Assembly (NCBI RefSeq): GCF_017352375.1
Contig: NZ_JAFEVR010000013.1
Span: forward strand, 237,599-301,598
DNA length: 64,000 nucleotides
Direction of reading: 5' to 3'
Source: Mycolicibacterium sp. S2-37
Lineage (GTDB): Bacteria > Actinomycetota > Actinomycetes > Mycobacteriales > Mycobacteriaceae
Position 1 is the stretch's first letter. Every line of letters begins with the position of its first letter. The position numbers and the translations under genes were made by a program. The notes beneath the pieces were generated by a model, which did no database searches, was not told the DNA's origin, and saw only the letters and a list, made by a program, of their open reading frames with translations. Of the stretch, positions 1 through 11,296 are shown one piece after another.

Positions 1-507
1 ATCCTGCTGTCCGCCGCGGGCAACGAGACCACCAGGAACGCCATCAGTCACGGGATGGTCGCCCTGACGCGTTATCCCGAGCAGCGTGAGCGCTGGTGGA
101 ACGACTTCGACGCCGTCGCACCGACCGCCGTGGAGGAACTGGTGCGGTGGGGGACGCCGGTGATCTTCATGCGCCGCAACCTGACCGAGGACGTCGAGTT
201 GCGGGGCGTGCAGATGAAGGCCGGCGACAAGGTCTCGATGTGGTACAACTCGGCCAACCGCGACGAAACCAGATTCGACAACCCGTGGATGTTCGACGTG
301 ACACGGGACCCCAACCCGCACATCGGCTTCGGCGCGGGCGGAGCGCATTTCTGTCTCGGCGCGAATCTGGCCCGCCGGGAGATCCGGGTCCTCTACGAGG
401 AGCTGCACCGGCAGGTGCCCGGGATCGTCGCGGCCGAGGAACCGGCGATTCTGCGGTCGGCGTTCATCCACGGGATCAAGCGCCTCCCGGTGGCGTGGCA
501 GGTCTGA
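1..507 (+). CDS. Cytochrome P450, C-terminal part (5' end outside window)
   Basis: Haem-thiolate monooxygenase fragment, open from the first base of the window. It begins in the I-helix oxygen-activation motif (AAGNETTRN), continues through the K-helix ExxR (EELVR at about 133-147) and ends with the haem-binding loop FGAGGAHFCLG, whose Cys codon at 352-354 gives the fifth iron ligand. An in-frame ATG at 55 lies inside the I-helix region and cannot be the true start. Mycobacterial P450s of this style commonly hydroxylate steroids or lipids, but the missing N-terminus, which sets substrate specificity, prevents a substrate call. It converges on the MBL hydrolase gene with a 58-bp gap. Confidence 0.95.
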   Translation: MLLSAAGNETTRNAISHGMVALTRYPEQRERWWNDFDAVAPTAVEELVRWGTPVIFMRRNLTEDVELRGVQMKAGDKVSMWYNSANRDETRFDNPWMFDVTRDPNPHIGFGAGGAHFCLGANLARREIRVLYEELHRQVPGIVAAEEPAILRSAFIHGIKRLPVAWQV

Positions 508-565
508 GTCACCACTCCATCGACCCGGGCCGCGCCGCCACCACCGCTACCGCGTCGGCGCGAAG

Positions 566-1243
566 TCACCAACCACGTTCGCGCCACTGCGCGAGATGGG
601 GGCGTTCGGCACCGAGCACGGTGTCGTCGCCGTGGCCCGGATAGACCACCGTGGAGTCCGGATAGACGTCGAACACCCGGGAGCTGACGTCGTCGAGGAG
701 CTGTTCGAAGTGGCCGGGCTCCCACGTTTTGCCCACCCCGCCCGGGAACAGGCAGTCACCGGTGAACAGATGCACCGCGTCGCCGGCGGCCGGGCCGCGC
801 AGAGCCAGTGCGACGGAACCAGGCGTGTGACCGCGCAGATGGATGACGTCGAAAATCAGATCGCCGATCTGCAGGGTGTCTCCGCCGGCGAGATGCCGCT
901 CGGGCGGTATCGGCAGCGGTTCGGAGTCCAGTTCGTGTGCGGCGGTCGGCGCGCCGGTCGCCTCGGCGACCGCCGACAGCGCCTGCCAGTGGTCGAAGTG
1001 CTGATGGCTGGTCACGATCAGCGACACCTTCGGTGCGTGGTGCTCGATGACGTCGAGGAGGTTCTCGGCGTCGTTGGCGGCGTCGATGAGTAGGGTCTCG
1101 CCGGTCCGGGAACACGTGATCAGGTACGCGTTGTTGTCCATGGGGCCCACCGACACCTTGACGATCGACGCACCCGGCAGGGTGCGCCGGGCGCCGGTGC
1201 CGGGTTCCACGTGTCCGGTGTAGTTGTCGTCGACGACTGTCAT
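566..1243 (-). CDS. MBL-fold metal-dependent hydrolase (glyoxalase II-like)
   Basis: A 225-residue metallo-beta-lactamase-fold protein. The metal-binding signature SHQHFDH (His80, His82, Asp84, His85) is followed by His139 in GHTPGS, Asp163 in TGD and His204 in PGHG, so the binuclear site is complete. It is the counterpart of the hydrolase divergent from uvrA in M. tuberculosis (Rv1637c type). The true substrate is unknown; hydroxyacylglutathione is unlikely because mycobacteria lack glutathione, so a mycothiol or other thioester is possible (inference). The start was set at ATG 1243, preceded by TACGGT 7 nt upstream, which suggests a leaderless mRNA. An alternative ATG at 1273 would add 10 residues. 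Confidence 0.9.
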   Translation of the reverse strand: MTVVDDNYTGHVEPGTGARRTLPGASIVKVSVGPMDNNAYLITCSRTGETLLIDAANDAENLLDVIEHHAPKVSLIVTSHQHFDHWQALSAVAEATGAPTAAHELDSEPLPIPPERHLAGGDTLQIGDLIFDVIHLRGHTPGSVALALRGPAAGDAVHLFTGDCLFPGGVGKTWEPGHFEQLLDDVSSRVFDVYPDSTVVYPGHGDDTVLGAERPHLAQWRERGW

Positions 1244-1262
1244 AGAGGCCACCGTATCGGGC

Positions 1263-1285
1263 CTGTCGGACATGACACCTAGCAT
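1263..1285 (+). promoter_or_regulatory. PafBC (RecA_NDp-type) DNA-damage promoter of uvrA
   Basis: TGTCGG (1264-1269, within the 9-bp upstream element 1263-1271), then exactly 8 bp, then TAGCAT at 1280-1285. This matches the mycobacterial RecA/LexA-independent consensus tTGTCRgtg-N8-TAnnnT, which is bound by PafBC. Transcription would start near 1292, about 50 nt before the uvrA TTG. No LexA-type SOS box was seen in this gap. Confidence 0.72.
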
Positions 1286-1343
1286 GAGTCGGACTGCGTG
1301 CGCGCGGGTCGCACCCCGGCGCATCGAGATCGAGAGGACCGAG

Positions 1344-4238
<2,895 letters not shown>

Positions 4239-4241
4239 CCG

Positions 4242-5708
4242 TCAGGCGGTGACCTCGTAAGCGTCGAGGTCGAAGCGGCGGGTCTGGTTGCGGAAGCGGA
4301 ACGTGAAGTCGGGCCACAGCGTGGTGTTGTTGCCGTGCGCATCGAGGTACCAGCTGGCGCACCGCCCGGTCATCCAGACCGACCCGGATAGTGCCTGTTG
4401 CACCTGTTCGTTGTAGGCGTCCAGCACGTCCTGCTTGACCTCGACGGTCCGCAGACCTTGCTTCTCCATGGTGGTGACGGCGTCGACGACGTAGTTCAGC
4501 TGGGACTCGATCATGTACACCATCGAACTGTGGCCGAGGCCGGTATTGGGGCCGACGAGCACGAACATGTTCGGATAGCCCGCGATCGTGGTGCCCTTGT
4601 ACGCCCGCATGCCTTTGTCGGCGAACTTCTGCGTCAGGCTGGCGCCGTCGGCGCCGCAGACGGTCTCGAACATGGGCGAATCCGTGACATGGAAACCCGT
4701 GGCGATCACCAGGGCGTCCACCTCGCGGCTCGTCCCGTCCGCGGTGATGATGCGGCGGCCGTCGATGCGTTCGATGCCGTCGGTGACGAGGTCGACGTGG
4801 TCGCGGTCCAGCGCCGGATACCAGTCGTTGGAGATGAGCATGCGTTTGCAGCCGATCCGGAAGTTCGGGGTGACTTTGCGCCTCAGCTCAGGATCGCGGA
4901 TCTCCGAACGGATCTTCGCCCGCGACAGCAGTTCGAACGCCTTCATCAGGTTCGGGTTCTTGGCCAGGCCGACGACTTGCACTTCCCGGCCGGCGTAGAT
5001 GCCGGCGCGGGCGAGTCGGAGGAAGCCGGGGACGTGGCGGAACGCCCACCGTTCGACCGCGGTGAACGGCCGGTCGAACCTGGGCAGCAGCCACGGCGCG
5101 GTCCGCTGGTACACGTCGAGGTGCGCGACCCGATCGGCGATGGCGGGCACGATCTGGATCGCCGAGGCGCCGGTGCCGATGACCGCGACCCGCTTGCCGG
5201 TCAGATCGGCCTCGTGGTCCCACTGGGCGGAGTGGAACATCGCGCCACCGGCAGCACCGAAGGACTCGATCCCCGGGATGGGCGGCAGCGATGGCTCGGC
5301 GAGGGAACCGAATGCGGCGATGAGGATGTCGGCCGTCAGGTCGCCGTGGTCGGTGCTGATGTGCCAGCGCCGGTGGTCGGGGTTCCAGGCGGTCTGTTTG
5401 ACGGTGCACCCGAACCGGTGGCGGTCCAGCACCCGGTAGCGCTCGGCGAGACCGCGCAGATAGTTCTCGATCTCCAGCTGGCGGGAGAACGAGCGCGTCC
5501 ACTCCGGATTCAGCGCGAACGAATAGGAGTAGAGGTGGGACGGAACATCGCACGCCGCACCGGGATACGTGTTGTCGCGCCACGTGCCGCCGACGTCGTC
5601 GCCGCGCTCGAACACCACGAAGTCGCGATGGCCGGCCTGGTCGAGGCGGATGGCGGCGCCCAGTCCGGAGAAGCCGCTGCCGATGATCGCTATCCGGACG
5701 TGTTCCAC
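4242..5708 (-). CDS. Flavin-containing (Baeyer-Villiger-type) monooxygenase
   Basis: A 488-aa FAD/NADPH oxygenase. An N-terminal FAD Rossmann motif (IIGSGFSGLG) is followed by a second dinucleotide motif (VIGTGASAIQ) near residue 175. Between them lies GAMFHSAQW, which fits the GxxxHxxxW core of the Baeyer-Villiger fingerprint but lacks its leading Phe. The C-terminal ATGF motif is present. The start is GTG 5708 (MEHVRIAIIGSG), with GGAAGGGG just upstream. Mycobacteria carry many paralogues (EthA and relatives), so the ketone or sulfide substrate cannot be told from sequence. It converges on uvrA and is followed on its 5' side by another minus-strand gene. Confidence 0.9.
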   Translation of the reverse strand: MEHVRIAIIGSGFSGLGAAIRLDQAGHRDFVVFERGDDVGGTWRDNTYPGAACDVPSHLYSYSFALNPEWTRSFSRQLEIENYLRGLAERYRVLDRHRFGCTVKQTAWNPDHRRWHISTDHGDLTADILIAAFGSLAEPSLPPIPGIESFGAAGGAMFHSAQWDHEADLTGKRVAVIGTGASAIQIVPAIADRVAHLDVYQRTAPWLLPRFDRPFTAVERWAFRHVPGFLRLARAGIYAGREVQVVGLAKNPNLMKAFELLSRAKIRSEIRDPELRRKVTPNFRIGCKRMLISNDWYPALDRDHVDLVTDGIERIDGRRIITADGTSREVDALVIATGFHVTDSPMFETVCGADGASLTQKFADKGMRAYKGTTIAGYPNMFVLVGPNTGLGHSSMVYMIESQLNYVVDAVTTMEKQGLRTVEVKQDVLDAYNEQVQQALSGSVWMTGRCASWYLDAHGNNTTLWPDFTFRFRNQTRRFDLDAYEVTA

Positions 5709-5746
5709 GCCAGCCCCTTCCGTCGGTGAGGCTAGGTTAGCCAGCT

Positions 5747-6922
5747 TCAGACGGTTCGAACCCCGCTTCTGGTCAGCGGTGACGGGAAGCGCGGGGCGAC
5801 CCTGGCCCCGTCCAGCCACGTGGTGAGGTCGTCCGCGCGCCGGGTCAGGGCGGCGACTCCGTCGCGGCCGACGTCTTCGACCAGATGCAGTTCCACCCGC
5901 CCGTCGGCGTCCTGGCCCCACCCGCCGACGATCCGGCCGTTCCACCATGCGGTCGGACCGCCGTTTCCGTTGCGGTCGAAGACGTGCGGGCGGTGCGCGC
6001 CGAGATACCAGTCGCGGTCGAACCAGCCCATGGTGGTGACATCGAGGCCCGGCAGCAGCGCCGCCCACGGGTCGCATGGTGGTTCGGTGTCCAGATCGTC
6101 GGGCAGGGCCACGCCCGGTGAGCCGTTCAGGTCCACCTCGACCGCTCCGATCGCCTGCAGTGTCCGGCGCGCCCAGGTGAGCGTGTTGCCGAACCACCAC
6201 TTGACGTCGGTGACGGTGGCGGGCCCGAAGGCGCGCAGCCACCGCTGAACCACGACGCGGGACGCCTCCTCGGCGTCCATCGGCGCGCCGGTCTCGCCGA
6301 GCCAGTCGCCGACGGTGGCCCAGCGCGGACGGCTGGATGTCCAGCCGCCGTCGTTGGGCCCCCGGACGATGTCGCCCTGAACGCCGAGGACGGTGAGAAC
6401 TCTTGGGCTGAGCGGGCTCTGGCCGCCCCAGGGTTTACCGGGCGCGCCGTCGAAGGAGCCGGCCAGCTCGGGCAGCGCCTCGCGCAACTGCCGCGCCCCT
6501 GTCGGCCCGTGTGTACGTAGATGGGCCAGCACGGCGGCACCGGCGGCGTCCAGCCAGGCGGCTCCGTCGGCGGCCGCGCCACCCTTTTGTGCGTCGGCGA
6601 TCAGCCGCCTGCGTTCGTTGGCCGCGACACGATCACTCGCCGCTGCCTGCACGGCCGGCAGGTCGGTGCGTGCGATGACCCACAGTGTCCGGCGCATCGC
6701 CAGGTGCTTGAGCAGCGTCCGCCGCTCATAGAGCTGTGCGTCCAGATCGGCGACGACGAAGCCGGGAACCCGCGCCCACAGCGACAGATACGGGGTGGCG
6801 GGATCGGTGGCGTGCAGTCCCACCACATTCGAGACGACGTCGGCAACGGATGCGCCCGAACTGCAAAGAAAGTGCCTGCGCGCCAACCGGTCCCGGCGCT
6901 CGGCGAGCGTGAAAGAGCGCAC
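5747..6922 (-). CDS. Winged-helix DNA-binding protein, AlkZ/YcaQ-like (HTH_42 family)
   Basis: A 391-aa protein of the HTH_42 winged-helix family. Its characterised members (AlkZ, YcaQ/AlkX) are DNA glycosylases that remove bulky or crosslinked alkylated bases. The N-terminal block VVGLHATDPATPYLSLWAR aligns with the family's catalytic GLQxQ region, but His37 and Thr39 stand where AlkZ has its Gln-x-Gln. Later blocks (RRTLWV, WFGNTLTWARRTL, PGLDVTTMGWFDRDWYLG) are typical of the family. Glycosylase activity is therefore uncertain. The start is GTG 6922, only 3 bp after the stop of the small upstream gene, so the two are probably co-transcribed. Confidence 0.85.
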   Translation of the reverse strand: MRSFTLAERRDRLARRHFLCSSGASVADVVSNVVGLHATDPATPYLSLWARVPGFVVADLDAQLYERRTLLKHLAMRRTLWVIARTDLPAVQAAASDRVAANERRRLIADAQKGGAAADGAAWLDAAGAAVLAHLRTHGPTGARQLREALPELAGSFDGAPGKPWGGQSPLSPRVLTVLGVQGDIVRGPNDGGWTSSRPRWATVGDWLGETGAPMDAEEASRVVVQRWLRAFGPATVTDVKWWFGNTLTWARRTLQAIGAVEVDLNGSPGVALPDDLDTEPPCDPWAALLPGLDVTTMGWFDRDWYLGAHRPHVFDRNGNGGPTAWWNGRIVGGWGQDADGRVELHLVEDVGRDGVAALTRRADDLTTWLDGARVAPRFPSPLTRSGVRTV

Positions 6923-6925
6923 TGC

Positions 6926-7225
6926 TCAGCGGTTTCCGCCATGCTCTTCGCGCATGGCCTCGCGGATCTGCGCCAACCGCTCGGCTGCCGCGCGCTGTCG
7001 CTCCTCGTACTGCTCGTCGGCGGCGCGCCCCTCCGGCGTCTCAGCGTCGAGTTCGGCGGCGCCGATCGACGTGCCGTAACGGTTCTCGATCTTCTCGCGC
7101 ACGGATTCGAACGTCGGAACGCCGCCGGGGGTGTAGCCGGTATCGAGAGCCTCGGCGGGCGGCGGAACCGGAGCCGGCGCCGGGGCCGGCGCGGGCTGCG
7201 GTTCACGCGAGGTGTCGTCGGCCAT
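6926..7225 (-). CDS. Small Pro/Ala-rich, Glu-rich protein of unknown function
   Basis: A 99-aa soluble protein. The first third is a low-complexity Ala-Pro repeat (residues about 10-25). The rest is strongly charged and predicted helical, with a conserved-looking stretch VREKIENRYGTS and a Glu/Arg-rich coiled-coil-like tail. I do not recognise the function. The start is ATG 7225, with TAGCGT 7 nt upstream, consistent with leaderless transcription. An extension to 7288 would precede that hexamer and is not favoured. It forms a two-gene unit with the AlkZ-like gene downstream. Confidence 0.75.
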   Translation of the reverse strand: MADDTSREPQPAPAPAPAPVPPPAEALDTGYTPGGVPTFESVREKIENRYGTSIGAAELDAETPEGRAADEQYEERQRAAAERLAQIREAMREEHGGNR

Positions 7226-7354
7226 GAACGTCACGCTACCCCCGCACCGCCACTGGACACCCCGGAACATTGTTGGGATCGGTAGCAACGCGCCGGATTT
7301 TCACTTGTCTCACGACGGCGCCATCGGGGCGACGCGAGAACGAAGGAGAAAACC

Positions 7355-7822
7355 ATGAAGCGAGTTGTCGCGGGTGCGATCGGCCTTGCCGCTGCGGCCG
7401 CCGTCCTGGTGGGCTGCTCGGACGACAAGCCGTCGGCGGCGCCGGGCTCGCAGGTGAGCACCGGTGGCAGCACCCAGGTCAAGGTCGACGGCGGGGACCT
7501 CGCCGGTCTGGACCTCAACTCCGTCAGCTGTGTCAAGCAGGGCGGCAAGATCAACGTCGGCAGCGGGGCCATCGGCGGCCAGCAGGGTCTGGGCATCGTG
7601 ATGACCGACGAGGCCACACCGACGGTCGAATCGCTGGGCCTGGTCGTCGACGGTAACGCGCTCGCGGTGACCAACATGGCCGGCGCGTCGGTGGGTTCGG
7701 CGAAGGTCTCCGTCGATGGCGACTCCTACACCATCACCGGTGAGGCCTCCGGCGCCGATCTGAAGAACCCGATGGCTGGGATGATCACCAAGCCGTTCGA
7801 GATCACGGTGACGTGCAACTGA
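7355..7822 (+). CDS. LpqH-like (19-kDa antigen family) lipoprotein
   Basis: A 155-aa exported lipoprotein. A basic, hydrophobic signal peptide ends in a lipobox with the modifiable Cys at residue 21 (VLVGC). The mature domain carries the features of the mycobacterial 19-kDa family: a D/L-rich first strand, a single later Cys pair (SVSC...VTC) suited to a disulfide, and the conserved NPMAGMITKPFEI end. It is likely acylated and surface exposed, and may be a TLR2 ligand as LpqH is. AAGGAG lies 6-8 nt before ATG 7355. The preceding 130-bp region separates it from divergent minus-strand genes. Confidence 0.88.
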   Translation: MKRVVAGAIGLAAAAAVLVGCSDDKPSAAPGSQVSTGGSTQVKVDGGDLAGLDLNSVSCVKQGGKINVGSGAIGGQQGLGIVMTDEATPTVESLGLVVDGNALAVTNMAGASVGSAKVSVDGDSYTITGEASGADLKNPMAGMITKPFEITVTCN

Positions 7823-7869
7823 TCCTGGTTGTTCCTGCGGCGGGCGTGCCGGGCACGCCCGCCGCTTCC

Positions 7870-7875
7870 TATGAT
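7870..7875 (+). promoter_or_regulatory. Leaderless -10 element (TATGAT) of the helical-repeat gene
   Basis: TATGAT is followed by exactly 6 nt and then GTG 7882. This is the standard arrangement for a leaderless mycobacterial mRNA that begins on its start codon, and it decides the start of the downstream gene. It lies after the stop of the lipoprotein gene, so the downstream locus has its own promoter. Confidence 0.7.
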
Positions 7876-7881
7876 GACGTC

Positions 7882-9531
7882 GTGGCCATCGACGGCGACC
7901 TCACCCGTGCCCGCCACCTGGTGTTCGCCGGTGACGAGGAGGCGGCCAGGGATCTGCTGCTGTCGCTGGCACCGGCCGACGACGGCGAGACGCTCGAATT
8001 GGTGGCCCAACTGGGCGATCTGCACCTGGCCCGCGGCGCGAACAGTGCTGTGGCCGAGTGCATCCGGCGCATCGATGAATTGTTGGTCGGCGTGCCTGCG
8101 GATCTGGCCGGGCGTTACCGCCGACGCGTCCGGGTCCTCGAAATCGGTGTCGCCGCCGCGCACGGCGACCATGAACGCGCCGCGGCGGAGCTGGCGGCGC
8201 TGAGCGCCGACGGCGGAGAACCCGGACACGACCCGCTGGTGACACACGCCCGCATCCTGTGCGCCGGCGCGTTGTGCGACGACGACCTGCACGCCCGGTC
8301 GGTGCCGCTGTGGGAACAGGTGCTGAACGACATCGGTGCGGGCGACTCCACCGACGATGCCGCGGACTTCCTGCTCGTCGCCGGCGGCCTCGGGTACGGC
8401 CGGTTCTGTGTCGAGACCGGCCTGCTGCCGGAGGGGGAGCCATGGCTGCAGCGCGCAGGCGCGCGGGCTCATGCCCGCGGCTGGGAGTCCGCCACCGCGA
8501 GGGCCGCGCTCGAGCGGGCCGCGGCCGCGTGGACGGCGGGCGATCACGAGGCCACCGAACGGCTCGCCGCCGAAGCTCTGCCTGTCCTCGCCGGACGCGG
8601 CCGCGCCGACGACACCGCCCGATGCCACCTCTACCTCGGCTTCACGCGGATGGCCGTCGGCGAGCTGGCCGCGGCCGACGAACACTGGGCGCATGCCGAA
8701 GCGTCCTGGCGGCAATTGGGCAAGCCGCTGCGGCTGCACCGGATTCTGTTACAACGCAGCTGGATTCCGGTGTTCTGGGGACGCTACGGCGAGGCCACCG
8801 AGCTCGTCGCGCAAGCACGGGAACAGCTCGACGCGTCACCGCGGAGCAGTTGGCTGCAATACGCGCGTCTCGACAGCCACCTCGGCACGATCTGGCGCGC
8901 CGATGCCCTGGCCGACCTCGGATTCGATGCGGCCGGCGATCCGGACGACACCCTCGAGGAGGTCGAGGAGAAACACCTGGCGTCGCTCGGCGTCATGAGG
9001 GGCACCCCGGCCCAGGACAAAGAACGCAGAGCGATGAGGAAACTCGAGCAGGCCGCCGAGCTGATGATTCCCGCGGCGCTGGCGGTCGACTCGGTACGCT
9101 ACGCGCTTCCGGACGCGCAGGCCCGGATGCGATGGGCCGCATCGGTGTCGGCGCCGCTGCTCGCAGGAGCATTCGCCGTCGCGTGGGAGTGGGAGAACAC
9201 GGCCCTGGTCAGCGAGCTGATCGAATACCACAGTGCCCGTGGCGCTTTCGTCGCAGCGCCGGCGTCCGGCGGTGGGTCCGGAATGCCCGACCTGGCGACC
9301 ACGTCGGTCCCGCTCCATGACGTCGACGATCTGACAGTCGAGCTGGCCGACGTGGCGGGTGGGGGTGCTCACGCGGCCGACGCTCCGTCGTTGACGCGGT
9401 TGGCTCCGCTACCGCCGCTGGTCATGGACCCCGCCCGGGAGCCGATACTCGAGCACTACCGCACGCTGGCGGTGCAGCGGTACGGCCGCGAGGTCACCGC
9501 CGACGAGCCGGCCTGGTCGACATGGCCGTGA
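7882..9531 (+). CDS. TPR-like helical-repeat protein paired with a CHAT protease
   Basis: A 549-aa, mostly helical protein. Repeated helix-turn-helix units rich in Ala/Leu with Gly-Asp/Glu turns (HGDHERAAAEL, AGDHEATERLA, VGELAAADEHW, WGRYGEATELV) point to tetratricopeptide-like repeats over residues about 10-330. A C-terminal region follows with a Gly/Ala-rich linker near residue 455. No signal peptide or membrane helix is visible. The gene overlaps the CHAT gene by 10 bp, so translation is probably coupled. In other bacteria TPR proteins or domains act as sensor or substrate partners of CHAT proteases; that role here is inference. Starting at 7813 would place the start before the leaderless -10 element. 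Confidence 0.82.
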   Translation: MAIDGDLTRARHLVFAGDEEAARDLLLSLAPADDGETLELVAQLGDLHLARGANSAVAECIRRIDELLVGVPADLAGRYRRRVRVLEIGVAAAHGDHERAAAELAALSADGGEPGHDPLVTHARILCAGALCDDDLHARSVPLWEQVLNDIGAGDSTDDAADFLLVAGGLGYGRFCVETGLLPEGEPWLQRAGARAHARGWESATARAALERAAAAWTAGDHEATERLAAEALPVLAGRGRADDTARCHLYLGFTRMAVGELAAADEHWAHAEASWRQLGKPLRLHRILLQRSWIPVFWGRYGEATELVAQAREQLDASPRSSWLQYARLDSHLGTIWRADALADLGFDAAGDPDDTLEEVEEKHLASLGVMRGTPAQDKERRAMRKLEQAAELMIPAALAVDSVRYALPDAQARMRWAASVSAPLLAGAFAVAWEWENTALVSELIEYHSARGAFVAAPASGGGSGMPDLATTSVPLHDVDDLTVELADVAGGGAHAADAPSLTRLAPLPPLVMDPAREPILEHYRTLAVQRYGREVTADEPAWSTWP

Positions 9532-10835
9532 CCGCTGCGCCGAGCCAGACCCTGGTGTTGCGATTCGCCGACGTGGGAATCGCCACCTACGCCAGCCTGC
9601 GCGTCGTGGGTGATCCGGCTCGGACGGTCACCTGGGTCGTCGAGGTGCCGTTGGTTCTCGCCGCGCTCGAGGAACTGACCGATGCGCTGCCCGAACCGCA
9701 CGGAGACGAAGACCAGCACGCTGCGCTGGAACGTGCGCTCACCCGCAGCGCGTTCACCTCCCCGGAAGCCGAATCCAGGCTGGCCTACATCCTCGGGGTG
9801 CTGCTGATCTCGGCGCCGGCATGGCAACTGCTCCTCGACTGCGTGTCATTCCCGCGCGCAGCGCTGTTCGTCTCCCCGAGCGCACGCCTCGCCGCGGTGC
9901 CCTGGGCGCTCCTGGCGCTGCCGACGTCGCGCCCCGACCTGGAGGAACTGGTCCGCGCCCGGTCGGAGGCGATGACGCGGACCGGGCCGGAAGCCGCCCG
10001 GATCTCGTGGCAGATCGACGACATATCCGCTGTCACCGACGGCCACCGGCTGATGGAACTGGCCGACGTGATGATGGCCGTACCGCCCAACATCACCCAT
10101 TCGCCGCGCCAGACCACCCGCTGGGGGGATCGACAGGCGGCGCCACCGCTTCTCGTGCTGGATCCGCGGGTGCCGGGGCAGCGGCCCGATTCGCCGCTCG
10201 GATCGGTGCTGGGCCGGCCGTCCGAGCAGACCGTCCTCAGTGTGCACTTCGGCGATGCGATGCGCGCGGGCTCGGTGCTGCCCGACGTGGGATCACCTGT
10301 CGAGCTGTTCCGCCGTACCGATGCCGACCGCACCTGGCTGGGCCGGCTGCTGGCCCGGGGGCCGAGCCGGCTGCTGTTCGCCGGTCACGCGAGTTTCGAC
10401 GCCGACGGCCGTGCGGACGGTGCGGGACTGCACCTGGCCGAATCGGCTCCGTTCACGGCTGCGGATCTGATGGCCGCGGGCTATCCGATCCCGCCGCGGG
10501 TGGCGCTGATCGCGTGTGCATCCGGCGGCGACTACCGGTTCGACGAGGCCACCGGGCTGGTGGCGGCTCTGGTGCTCGGCGGCGCACAGACCGTCACCGC
10601 GACACTGTGGTCGCTGCCCACCACGGCCGGCTATCGACGGTTCACCGAGTCCGGGGCGGATCCGATGGCCGAGCTGGTGTGTGCCGTCGACGAGGCCCAC
10701 AGCGACCCGGAGGCGGGACGCGCGGTGAATCGGTGGCAGCGGGCCCAGATGAGGCGCTGGCGAGGCGGGGACATCGCGGCGAATCCGCTGTACTGGGCGG
10801 CGTTGATCACCTTCGCCGTGGACGGTGCCCGGTGA
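9522..10835 (+). CDS. CHAT-domain (caspase-like) cysteine protease
   Basis: A 437-aa protein whose C-terminal half is a CHAT peptidase domain of clan CD. The catalytic His is expected at residue 289 (LLFAGHASFDADG) and the nucleophile at Cys332 (VALIACASGG). The usual downstream GLVAALVLGGAQTVTATLW strand-helix follows. The N-terminal half (about 200 aa) has a CHAT-like preface (FVSPSARLAAVPWALL). Length and both catalytic residues look intact, so it should be active. The ATG at 9522 lies inside the end of the helical-repeat gene. CHAT proteases are known effectors in gasdermin activation and Craspase systems; the target here is unknown. Confidence 0.88.
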   Translation: MAVTAAPSQTLVLRFADVGIATYASLRVVGDPARTVTWVVEVPLVLAALEELTDALPEPHGDEDQHAALERALTRSAFTSPEAESRLAYILGVLLISAPAWQLLLDCVSFPRAALFVSPSARLAAVPWALLALPTSRPDLEELVRARSEAMTRTGPEAARISWQIDDISAVTDGHRLMELADVMMAVPPNITHSPRQTTRWGDRQAAPPLLVLDPRVPGQRPDSPLGSVLGRPSEQTVLSVHFGDAMRAGSVLPDVGSPVELFRRTDADRTWLGRLLARGPSRLLFAGHASFDADGRADGAGLHLAESAPFTAADLMAAGYPIPPRVALIACASGGDYRFDEATGLVAALVLGGAQTVTATLWSLPTTAGYRRFTESGADPMAELVCAVDEAHSDPEAGRAVNRWQRAQMRRWRGGDIAANPLYWAALITFAVDGAR

Positions 10836-10840
10836 CCGGC

Positions 10841-11239
10841 TCAGCTGGGCGGCACGCAGACCGCCACCGACGATTCGTCCTCGGCCCGGTAGTACGTGAC
10901 CACGACGCTGCCGGGGCTGACATATCCGAGCGAGCCGGTGGGAATCAGGGCGGTCTCCCTGGCCGGGAACTGACCGCCCCCGCGCCGGGTGACCATCACG
11001 TCGAGCTCGATCTCGCGGTAGTCCGCACCGCGGTCGCCGATCGCCCGCACCGCGGTGATGACACCCCGCGTTCTGACGAAAACGGAACGAACGGAATCGA
11101 TCTCGTCACGGGTCACCAGTCGTTCGGCGTCCTCGGGCAGGGTCGTGCCGCGTTCGCGACACGGAGTGGGAGACAGCAGCAGCGCGGCAACGGTCACGCA
11201 GAACACGCCGACCAGGGGAATCAGCAAGGTGGTGGACAT
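10841..11239 (-). CDS. Small membrane-anchored protein of unknown function
   Basis: A 132-aa protein with one N-terminal hydrophobic segment (residues about 4-22) followed by a 110-aa domain predicted to be beta-rich (EIELDVMV, SVVVTYYR). Topology suggests a single-pass protein or uncleaved signal anchor; the SPTPC stretch is not a convincing lipobox. It lies opposite the flanking genes, between the CHAT gene (5-bp gap) and the next plus-strand gene, whose promoter overlaps its upstream region. The function is not recognised. Its central position suggests it is either part of the CHAT locus (for example a membrane partner) or an unrelated insertion. Confidence 0.7.
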   Translation of the reverse strand: MSTTLLIPLVGVFCVTVAALLLSPTPCRERGTTLPEDAERLVTRDEIDSVRSVFVRTRGVITAVRAIGDRGADYREIELDVMVTRRGGGQFPARETALIPTGSLGYVSPGSVVVTYYRAEDESSVAVCVPPS

Positions 11240-11296
11240 GCGATTCAGATTCCGACACCGCCGCGGCTACCGAACCCAACTTCTATCCTGGTGTCC

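Noticed and set aside
55..507. ATG at 55 as the start of a short P450-like gene
   Set aside because: The frame is open upstream to base 1 and includes the I-helix motif; this is a window-edge truncation, not a short gene.
1244..1343. LexA/SOS box upstream of uvrA
   Set aside because: No GAAC-N4-GTTC-type dyad was found; only the PafBC-type promoter fits.
4398..5729. 443-aa plus-strand frame over the flavin monooxygenase
   Set aside because: It is antisense to a gene with two intact Rossmann motifs and shows shadow composition.
9821..11296. Upstream part of the long frame that ends at 12616
   Set aside because: It overlaps the CHAT gene in another frame and is extremely Arg/Gly-rich; the real gene starts at GTG 11297 behind a leaderless -10.
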